This document shows, one piece after another, positions 33,490 through 41,600 of a stretch of 53,233 bases of DNA (within the stretch, counting starts at the first letter, position 1; each line of letters opens with the position of its first letter). The position numbers and the translations under genes were made by a program. This DNA is from CAYJLC01 sp044426345 (GTDB taxonomy: Bacteria > Bacillota > Clostridia > Oscillospirales > Butyricicoccaceae). The stretch is taken from the NCBI GenBank assembly GCA_044426345.1, contig JAWXUP010000011.1:1-53233 (forward strand), in the 5' to 3' direction. A model generated the notes under the pieces. The model ran no database searches and was not told the DNA's origin. It saw only the letters and a list, made by a program, of their open reading frames with translations.

Positions 33490-34365
33490 ATGAACACAAT
33501 TCGTATTTATGCACGTGCGAAAATTAATTTAACGCTAGATGTTTTAAGAAAAAGATCCGATGGATATCACGATGTTAAAATGATAATGCAAACTATTAAG
33601 CTTGCTGATATTGTTGATGTAACTTTGACACAAACAGGCGAGATAGAACTTCAAACAAATTTATCATATCTTCCAACGAATAATAAAAATATCGCATACA
33701 AAGCTTGCGAATTATTTTTACAAGAAAATGATATTGATTTTAAAGGTATTCACATCAATATTTTTAAAAAAATACCAGTTTCGGCAGGACTTGCTGGAGG
33801 TAGCACAAATGCAGCTGCTGTGCTTATTGCTATGAACAAGCTTTATAAAACTAATCTTTCTATGTCCAAATTAATGGAACTTGGTGCAAAACTCGGTGCA
33901 GATGTTCCGTTTTGCGTGCATGGAGGAACTATGCTTTCTGAAGGAATAGGAGAAAAGTTAACTAAATTAAAGCCAATGCCACTATGTAAAGTCATTTTAT
34001 GTAAACCACCTTTTTCCGTATCTACAGCAAAGGTTTATTCGCAAATCGTAGCAGATAAAATTGAACATAGACCAGACACCGACAGTGTTATAAATTGTAT
34101 AAAAAACCACGATTATTTAGGAATAACAAAACGTATGTATAATGTTTTGGAAGATGTAACCGCGAAAAATCACAAAGAAATTGGTGAGATAAAAAAAGAA
34201 CTACTTAATTTTAGCCCAAATGGTGTACTTATGAGTGGCAGTGGACCTACAGTATTCGCACTTTTTGATAGTGAGCAGAACGCAATAAATGCAGTAGCAA
34301 AACTTCGTAAAATTTATCGTGATACGCATATTACCGATATTTCAAATTATGTAAATAAAATTTAG
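33490..34365 (+). CDS. ispE: 4-diphosphocytidyl-2-C-methyl-D-erythritol kinase
   Basis: A 291-residue GHMP kinase of the non-mevalonate (MEP) isoprenoid pathway. The N-terminus has ARAKINLTLDVLRKRSDGYH. The ATP-binding GHMP motif is PVSAGLAGGSTNAAAVL, and the third motif is GVLMSGSGPTVFALF. Full length. AAAGGA is 8 bp before ATG. Shows that this organism makes isoprenoids by the MEP route. Confidence 0.96.
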   Translation: MNTIRIYARAKINLTLDVLRKRSDGYHDVKMIMQTIKLADIVDVTLTQTGEIELQTNLSYLPTNNKNIAYKACELFLQENDIDFKGIHINIFKKIPVSAGLAGGSTNAAAVLIAMNKLYKTNLSMSKLMELGAKLGADVPFCVHGGTMLSEGIGEKLTKLKPMPLCKVILCKPPFSVSTAKVYSQIVADKIEHRPDTDSVINCIKNHDYLGITKRMYNVLEDVTAKNHKEIGEIKKELLNFSPNGVLMSGSGPTVFALFDSEQNAINAVAKLRKIYRDTHITDISNYVNKI

Positions 34366-34399
34366 GTAGTATTAAAAAGAAATACTTTAAAGCAAAAAT

Positions 34400-34450
34400 A
34401 AAACTCTTTGTATTAAAGATTGAACTTAATACAAAGAGTTTTTGATTTTT
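34400..34450. terminator. Bidirectional terminator between ispE and the Ser-rich lipoprotein
   Basis: 16-bp perfect stem AAACTCTTTGTATTAA / TTAATACAAAGAGTTT with T-rich flanks on both strands; the two genes converge here. Confidence 0.9.
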
Positions 34451-34473
34451 TTATGAAATTAATAAGTTTTTGT

Positions 34474-35043
34474 CTAAGCTCCAATAATATCTTTGTAAGA
34501 ACCAACTTTTAGAGTTTCATCTGTTGTGAAATCTATAAGTCTAACTACAACGTCGATATCTTCTTGTGGAACGCCAGCGAAAGTTTGATAATAAGCACCA
34601 GAAACCATAAAAGTATATGCGTACATAACCATATATTCAGTGTAATAAGTTGGGTCTAAATAGATGTTAAACTGTGAAAAATCTTCGGTATAATCAATAT
34701 AACCAAAGCCTTCAACACCAGAATCTGGATCTATCATTTCTTCCATAATAGTTTCGATTTCAGCAATTATGTCGCTTAAAACAGTTTCGTATGCAGTGTC
34801 AGTTAAAGAAAAATTAACCGAACCATCATCATTTATTGAATATGATATACAATTTAAATCAGATGCCTCTTGTTTAATTTCAGCTTCAGTTTTATTTGAA
34901 TAAAATGATGCTGGAAGAGTTACGGTTATAATACCAGTTGCAGAAGATGAACTTGATGAAGTACTGCTACTAGATGATGAGCTGCAAGCTACTAAAGGAC
35001 AGGCAATTGCTATTGCTAATATTAATGCTATAAATCTTTTCAT
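34474..35043 (-). CDS. Ser-rich putative lipoprotein, function unknown
   Basis: A 189-residue exported protein. The signal peptide ends in lipobox PLVAC (acylated Cys20), followed by a poly-Ser spacer (about 21-35). The remaining roughly 150 residues look like one alpha/beta domain, starting ATGIITVTLPASFYSNKTEA, with many acidic residues and no cysteine. I recognise no family beyond small clostridial lipoproteins. AGAGAGGA precedes ATG. Promoter on the minus strand: TTGTCA (35114-35119) and TATATT (35092-35097), 16 bp apart. Confidence 0.8.
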   Translation of the reverse strand: MKRFIALILAIAIACPLVACSSSSSSSTSSSSSSATGIITVTLPASFYSNKTEAEIKQEASDLNCISYSINDDGSVNFSLTDTAYETVLSDIIAEIETIMEEMIDPDSGVEGFGYIDYTEDFSQFNIYLDPTYYTEYMVMYAYTFMVSGAYYQTFAGVPQEDIDVVVRLIDFTTDETLKVGSYKDIIGA

Positions 35044-35265
35044 TAAAAATTTTCCTCTCTTTTTGCGAAATAAGAATTAAAATTCCATTGGAATATATAA
35101 TAACACAAAAATGTGACAAATTCAAGATGAAAAGAGAAGTAAATTAAAAATATTAATAAAAAATCCACCAAAATTTAGTTATTTTGTCAGTAGATTAACG
35201 CGCGATATAGATTTATAATATTAATATACGATAATGCAAATTTATGCAAAAAAAGGAGAAAATTT

Positions 35266-36363
35266 ATGTTTGAACAATTAAATGGACATATACTTAAATT
35301 GTCAGAAACTAGAGTGTGGAGAACTTACACTGGTGGCGAAATCATCGACAAATGGCACGGAAAAGATAGTGGTGTAGTTACAAATTTCCCAGAAGACTGG
35401 GTTGCAAGTACAACAAAAGCTATAAATCCTAATCGCAATGACGAATTCGAAGGATTAAGCCGTGTAGTAGATGTTGAAGGAAATCCAACACTTAAAGAAA
35501 TTATGGATGCTCAACCAGAAAATTATTATGGTAAAGCACATATGGAACAAATTGGCGAAACTGCTGGTATTTTAATTAAATTAATCGATGCTGCAGAACG
35601 TTTAACTATTCAAGCTCACCCAGATAAAAAATTCGCAAAAGAATATTTTAAATCTGATTACGGCAAAACTGAAGCATGGTATATTTTAGGAACTCAAGAA
35701 ATTGATGGCGTTGAACCTTGCGTGTATTTTGGTTTCAAACCACATGTTACTCGTGAAATTTGGAAAGACGTTTTCGATCGTCAAGATATCCCAGCTATGC
35801 TTGATTGTTTACACAGAATGCCTGTTAAAACTGGTGATAGCTTATTTATTCCTGGTGGTCTTCCACACGCAATCGGTTGTGGTTGTTTCATCGCAGAAGT
35901 TCAAGAACCAACAGATTTAACTATGCGTACTGAACTTGTAACTCCAAACGGTTTACATATCCACGAAAATCAATGTCACCAAGGTTTAGGACACGATTTA
36001 ATGCTAGATTGTTTCCATTATACTGGTGAATCTTTCGAAGATACAAAAGCAAAATGGATGTCTTCTCCAGTGAAATTAATAGACACTGAAGATACTGAAA
36101 TGGTAAGCTTAATTGATGATAGATTTACAGATTTATTCACTATGCGTCAAATCAAAACAAAAGGTACTGTAGCACTTGAAGCAACAGGTCAAATGAAAAC
36201 TTGGATTGTTTTAAATGGTAAAGGCTCTATTAAAACTCCTGTAGAAGAAATTTCTATCGAACAAGGTAATTTCCTATTAATCCCAGCAAGCGTGACTGAT
36301 GTTACATTAACTGCTGATGGCGATATTACAATTGTTGAATGCCTACCTAAAAAAGTTAAATAA
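35266..36363 (+). CDS. manA: Class I mannose-6-phosphate isomerase
   Basis: A 365-residue type I phosphomannose isomerase converting mannose-6-P and fructose-6-P. Zinc-site motifs appear in order: IQAHPDK, GKTEAWYIL, and PGGLPHAIGCGCFIAEVQEP. The C-terminal cupin includes NGKGSIKTP and IEQGNFLLIPA. The N-terminal region is longer than minimal Firmicutes ManA and carries WRTYTGGEIIDKWHG. AAAGGAG precedes the ATG. TATAAT at 35214-35219 is a likely -10. Confidence 0.9.
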   Translation: MFEQLNGHILKLSETRVWRTYTGGEIIDKWHGKDSGVVTNFPEDWVASTTKAINPNRNDEFEGLSRVVDVEGNPTLKEIMDAQPENYYGKAHMEQIGETAGILIKLIDAAERLTIQAHPDKKFAKEYFKSDYGKTEAWYILGTQEIDGVEPCVYFGFKPHVTREIWKDVFDRQDIPAMLDCLHRMPVKTGDSLFIPGGLPHAIGCGCFIAEVQEPTDLTMRTELVTPNGLHIHENQCHQGLGHDLMLDCFHYTGESFEDTKAKWMSSPVKLIDTEDTEMVSLIDDRFTDLFTMRQIKTKGTVALEATGQMKTWIVLNGKGSIKTPVEEISIEQGNFLLIPASVTDVTLTADGDITIVECLPKKVK

Positions 36364-36382
36364 TTTTTATATTAAAAAATAT

Positions 36383-36420
36383 TCAGAGAACGTAATTTTT
36401 GTACGTTCTCTGATTTTTTT
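36383..36420 (+). terminator. Terminator of manA
   Basis: 12-bp perfect stem TCAGAGAACGTA / TACGTTCTCTGA and T7 tail. Confidence 0.93.
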
Positions 36421-36511
36421 GGAAATTTTATGTAGGGTGTTTTAATTAGTGGATACTGATTTTTCGCCAGAATTTCATAGCGTCATACCGATACGTCCAA
36501 TTTAATATTAT

Positions 36512-36552
36512 TTATGAAAAAGCAGAGAGTGTTGATATACTCTCTGCTTTAA
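36512..36552 (-). terminator. Terminator of the LarA-like gene
   Basis: Stem AAAGCAGAGAGT / ACTCTCTGCTTT, with a T run on the minus strand beyond the stem. Confidence 0.85.
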
Positions 36553-36560
36553 TTTCTTTT

Positions 36561-37871
36561 TTACCACAAATTACCTTGTTCATCAAATGCCCAATCTTCT
36601 AATTCACCATCAATTTTTAAATTTACGTGAGCCTCAACTTCAGGAATTAACGCTTCGGATACCCAAATATGTCCTAAATCATTTGAATTTTCTATGCGTA
36701 TAATTTTAGGATTTGTATGTTCTATACCATTGCAAGTCCTTACTGCTAAAGCAATTGAATCTCTGTCGTTATGTGTAAACATTGGTATTTTTACAGTACT
36801 CAAAACGGTCGCTGTAACAGCATTTGGATATGTTAAATCTACATCTATTTTATCTACTAATCGTTTTGTTGTTATATCTGCAAGTCCTATGCCATTTGCA
36901 TTACCATGTGTTTCATCTGTTAAGTCTAATACTACGCATTTTTGTGCAGTAAGTGGTCCTGGTTTACCGTCTCTTGCAGTTTCTGGACACGCGAATGTAC
37001 CAGTTATATTAGGGTCCATACCGTCACCTGAAATATTTTTACCTATTTTTTCAACTACTAACACATCGGCTTTGTCTAACCATATACGTCCCATTCTGCT
37101 TTTTGCCTCTTCTAATAATAATGGCTCTTGTTCCCAGATTTCTTCTGGTGTTAATCCCACTAATTTAAATGTATCATCGTAAGCATTTTCCAATGCTCCA
37201 ACACCTGCGATTATATTAGTATTATCAAAAATTACACGTGCAAATTGTGGCATAACACGTCCCATATTTTCAAATCCACTTGCGTGAACAGATTCTGCTC
37301 CGTGTTGTTTCCCCATACCGATTACAGCCATTTTCATAAGACCACTTTCATATGGTGCTCTAAAACTAGTATGAGCTTTAATTCTACCACACAGTATAAC
37401 TCCGTCTGCCTCACTTGCATATTTGTCTATATGAACAGGACTACCTTCTATAGTTGTACCGATATTTACAGTTTCCATAGATGCACAAATCGGACAGCCC
37501 ATAGCTTGCTCGGTAACATTATAGCTTTCAAGCACTTCTATTTGTCCGTGAGCTGTAGCTCCACCGTGACTTCCCATCGCTGGAAATACAAAAGGTTCTC
37601 CACCTCGCTCTTTAACGAAATCTACGATAGCCTTAATAATTGTAGCGATATTATTCACACCTCTACTGCCACAAGTTATTGCTATTTTCATACCTGGTTT
37701 AATTTTGCTTTTAATTTCTTCTTTAGAAAGCTCATTTTTCACCACTTCTGCAATTTGTGATTTATCAATATGAGAAATATCAAAATTTTGATGAACTTTC
37801 ACCATTTTAGGCAAGCTGATATCTTTCGCTAGCTGTTGTATAATGTTATCTGGATTGCTTTGTAATGACAT
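36561..37871 (-). CDS. LarA-like (lactate racemase family) protein
   Basis: A 436-residue protein of the nickel-dependent racemase superfamily (DUF2088 plus C-terminal lactate racemase domain). Visible family residues include S69-R70 (CGSRGVNN), H102 and H108 (GSHGGATAHG), H167 in IKAHTSF, K180 and H190 (LMKMAVIGMGKQHGAE). LarA proteins use a nickel-pincer cofactor made by LarB, LarC and LarE; none of these genes is in the window. The substrate may be a 2-hydroxy acid other than lactate, as found for many homologues. AGAGGGG precedes ATG on the minus strand. Confidence 0.85.
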   Translation of the reverse strand: MSLQSNPDNIIQQLAKDISLPKMVKVHQNFDISHIDKSQIAEVVKNELSKEEIKSKIKPGMKIAITCGSRGVNNIATIIKAIVDFVKERGGEPFVFPAMGSHGGATAHGQIEVLESYNVTEQAMGCPICASMETVNIGTTIEGSPVHIDKYASEADGVILCGRIKAHTSFRAPYESGLMKMAVIGMGKQHGAESVHASGFENMGRVMPQFARVIFDNTNIIAGVGALENAYDDTFKLVGLTPEEIWEQEPLLLEEAKSRMGRIWLDKADVLVVEKIGKNISGDGMDPNITGTFACPETARDGKPGPLTAQKCVVLDLTDETHGNANGIGLADITTKRLVDKIDVDLTYPNAVTATVLSTVKIPMFTHNDRDSIALAVRTCNGIEHTNPKIIRIENSNDLGHIWVSEALIPEVEAHVNLKIDGELEDWAFDEQGNLW

Positions 37872-38026
37872 AATTTTCCCCTCTTATACCTTTCTTACGC
37901 TCTCAATTAAATAACTTAAATTTCCTTTGGTTTTTGTATTTTTTATCTTTAATTTTTTATCTTTAATCTCATATTTATTTGTAGTTTTAAATAAAGTTGC
38001 TAACTTGTATATGCTTTATAACATTT

Positions 38027-38356
38027 CAGTTTGTCGAAAAACTAATTTTAAAAATATACTTTTTTTCAAAATAGTCAAATTTTTTTATTTTCTGCCCCTA
38101 CCTCTTACCACTAGTGCTATCTTTTTTCTCGGCAGTCGCTCGCCGCGTGGCTGATACTTTTGTGCGTACAAAAGTATCCAAAAGACGAAAACACAGCTTG
38201 TTTTATCAGCAAGCCGTATCAGTTCGCTGCGTAAATAATTTTTCTCTGAAAAATTTTTACTTTGCTAGTGCGTGCTTTTAAAATTTATTTTAAGGTTAAA
38301 GGTGAGTTTTGCTTTTGTGCAATATTTTTTATTTTGCCTCTTTTTCCGACAGTCTG
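38027..38356 (+). repeat. R3 (MITE-like) element, full-length copy, 330 bp
   Basis: Imperfect inverted terminal repeats: CAGTTTGTCGAAAAAC at the left, and CAGACTGTCGGAAAAA read inward from the right. The interior contains a hairpin TACTTTTGTGCGTACAAAAGTA and CGCGTGGCTGATACTTTTG. It is collinear with the inverted copy at 19692-20081. Frames inside are short and not protein-like. The rest of the 37872-38612 gap is A+T-rich with no gene. Confidence 0.78.
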
Positions 38357-38548
38357 TATGTTATTATTATATCATTTTCAATATCAAATGAAAAGAATAA
38401 TTTTTTGTATTTATTTTGGTATATTTGCATAAAAATCAAAATCTAAAAAAGTGTAATACTACCTCATTTATTGTAAATAATCTTCAGCAAATACATAAAT
38501 TATCTATAAATGTTAAGTCCACTTCTATTACTCATTACGTAAAATCTC

Positions 38549-38577
38549 TTTACAAATATTGTAGAATATGCTAAAAT
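38549..38577 (+). promoter_or_regulatory. SigA-type promoter of the giant surface protein
   Basis: TTTACA (38549-38554), 17 bp, TAAAAT (38572-38577). Confidence 0.55.
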
Positions 38578-38612
38578 AATGTCAAAAGATATATGGGAAA
38601 GTTGGAACAAAT

Positions 38613-41600
38613 ATGAAAAATTATAAACGTTTCTTATCATGGGTTATGACCCTTGTTATGATTTTTAGCTGTTATAGTGGTACTGATGTCTTTGCATCAA
38701 CTACCGATATAACCGCATACAAAAGCACAGAAGTCTGCTCAAGCGACCATTCAGATTGGATACCGCTGACAACTGCAACTATTGGGTCTTATATGACCTT
38801 ATATAATAATCACTATTATCTAAATGAAGGGAGCTATTATCTAGCAGAAACCCTTAATATGGGTGTCACAATCTATATCTGGCCAAGTGCAACAGTAAAT
38901 TTATGCCTTAATGGTTACGATATTACAATGACAAATAGCAACCGAACTATTTTAAATCCTAAAAACAGTGCAACTCTGAACTTATATGACTGTGGTACAC
39001 AGGTACGCTACTACGATGAAAGTGGTTGGGTAACAGCGCCCACTGCTGATGGTAGTTGGGAAACTGCTACCGAAACAGAGATAGCAGATACACTAGCAGC
39101 AGCTCACAATCCTATCAAAATTATCGGCGGTGCAATTTATGGCGCTAGCTCTTTTGATAAAGGTGGTGCTGGTGTATTCATTCAAAATTACGCTACTTTT
39201 AATATGTACGGTGGTAATATCCTAGGATGTAGCTGTTCTACTACTAGTCACTGGGGCGGTGGTGTATATAACTACTGTGGTACTTTCAATATGTATAACG
39301 GTGTAATTGCCTACAACTCTTCTTCTACATATGCTGGTGGTCTTTTCATTCGTACAGGCAGTACTGTAAATATGTATGGTGGTGAAATTGCTTACAACTA
39401 TGCACCTACTAGTGGTGCTGGCGTATATAGTGGTGGTGTATTCACTATGTCTGGCGATGCCTCTATTCATGATAACTACGGTTCTTATGAAGGCTCTGGT
39501 TTCTATAATGCCGGTGGTGGTACATTGATTATGCAAGACAACAGTAGCATTTACGGTAACATTTCTGGCGACGGAGGTGGTGCTGGTGTTGATATGCCTT
39601 CATACAACAGTATATTGTCTATGTCTGACAATGCTAGTATAACAGGCAACAAATCTACTGGCGTTGCCGTTGGTGTAGAATTTAACTCTGGTGAAATGAC
39701 TATTTCTGACAATGCAGAAGTGTCTGGAAACTACGTTATCGATGAATTTACTATCAAAGATAGTACAACTTTAAATGCAAATAATGTTAATCTTAAAATT
39801 ATTGACACCATTGGCGAAAAAGTAGTAGACTCTAACGTTTATCTATACAATGGCGAAACTATCACATTTGATGACTTTTACGGTACTGATGTGTACGTCA
39901 CCTCAGCATCTGGTTTAGGACTTGTTGCAACAAATGCTACTGATGATGACGGTAATTTAAGCTCTGATGTAACATCTTACTATGCAGTAAGGGTTGACGA
40001 AACCACTGTTCATCTAACCGAAGCACAAACTCTTGACGGTCACACAGCTACAAAAACCTACGCTAGTGGTGACATTGATTTATCAAACCTAGGCATATTT
40101 GACGTCTTAACTGACGATACCGTGTACACTATCACAGGTGGCACAGGAACTGGCACTATCGACGATGAAGATTTAACCGTTTCAAGCATAGGTACTTTTA
40201 TCATCGAAGCCTACACTCCTCACAGTCCTACAAACCCACCAACTTGGCAAACATCTACATTAACTGTCAAAGCAAAATCAGTGAACATCACAGGAATTTC
40301 CACTATTGGTAGCGAAGTGGATAAAAAAGTTGAGCTTGATAACACCAAAGGAACGCTTTCTGGTGTAGTAAATGACGATGATGTTTCTATCGACTTCTCC
40401 GTTGCATATGGTATAATTACCGATGATGATTACGTAGAAGGAGAAGAAGATACTTACGATGTAACAATCCACGATATTTCTATCACTGGCAACGATGCTG
40501 GTAATTATATTCTTGATTCTGTAAATAACAACGAAGGTACAACCGTTGAAATCAACATTGCCACTCCTAACATTTCTTGGCCAACAGCTACGGATATCAT
40601 CTATGGAAATGTCCGTGAAGATGCTAATTTAATCGGTGGTACTGCTGTAATTAAATATGGTGATGTATATTATGACATCACCGATAGTGGCAAATTTGTT
40701 TGGGTAGAAACTGGCACTGTAGACGATGCTGGCACCCATACTTATGCAGTGAAATTCCAGTTTAATGATGATATAAAATCTGCTGCTGAGGGTGGTTACA
40801 TCGAAGCTGAATATGATAAATATATCTTAGCAGTTGAATCATTAACCCACAACGTAAGTCAAGTGGTACAAGCTGCCGAAGTGACATTTACTATTACCGA
40901 TAGTACTTTAGCCTATGGAGATACATTGCAAATTATCGTCAAAGACGAAAATAACAACACACTATCAACTTCAGATTATGAATATCTGTACTACAACCGT
41001 ACAACCGATACTGGTTGGTTTAGCGAAACTCCAACAGACGTTGGTAGCTACCTAGTCGGTGCAAGTCTTACTGAAAACTATAGACACGCTGGTACACATG
41101 AATCTACTGCAAAACAAATTGGTGCATTTGAAATTTATGAAACTTCTGCATCAACTACTTACACTGTAACCTTTACAGGTTATGACAGTTATACTGTCAC
41201 AGGTGCATTACCTGAAACAATTCACATTTTACCTACTTTAGACGAAAGTCTATATTCTGCCTGGACGACTACATGGGCTGATGTAGCTACAGTATATGAT
41301 TTCGGTAGTCGTTTCCCTCAACCAGACCATGATGTGATATTTACACCAGTTGATGCTGATAATTCTACAGTCAAACTAAGTGGAACTATCACTGGTACTG
41401 ATTTAGAGAGCAATGAAAATGCTAATTTGCAAGGAGTTGTTGTAACACTTATGCAAGGAGCAGAGCAAATTGCTGCAACTACCACCGATTCTAATGGCAA
41501 ATATGAATTCAACGTTCCAATTGGTCGCTACAATCTTGTTGTAACCCGTGACCAAGTTATTCGCAATGAGGAAACCCTCTATGTGGAACTGGACAGTGAT

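Noticed and set aside
37245..37760. 171-residue open frame opposite the LarA-like gene
   Set aside because: It is antisense to a well-supported gene, is Ser/Thr/Cys/His-rich in a non-protein-like way, and has no ribosome site.
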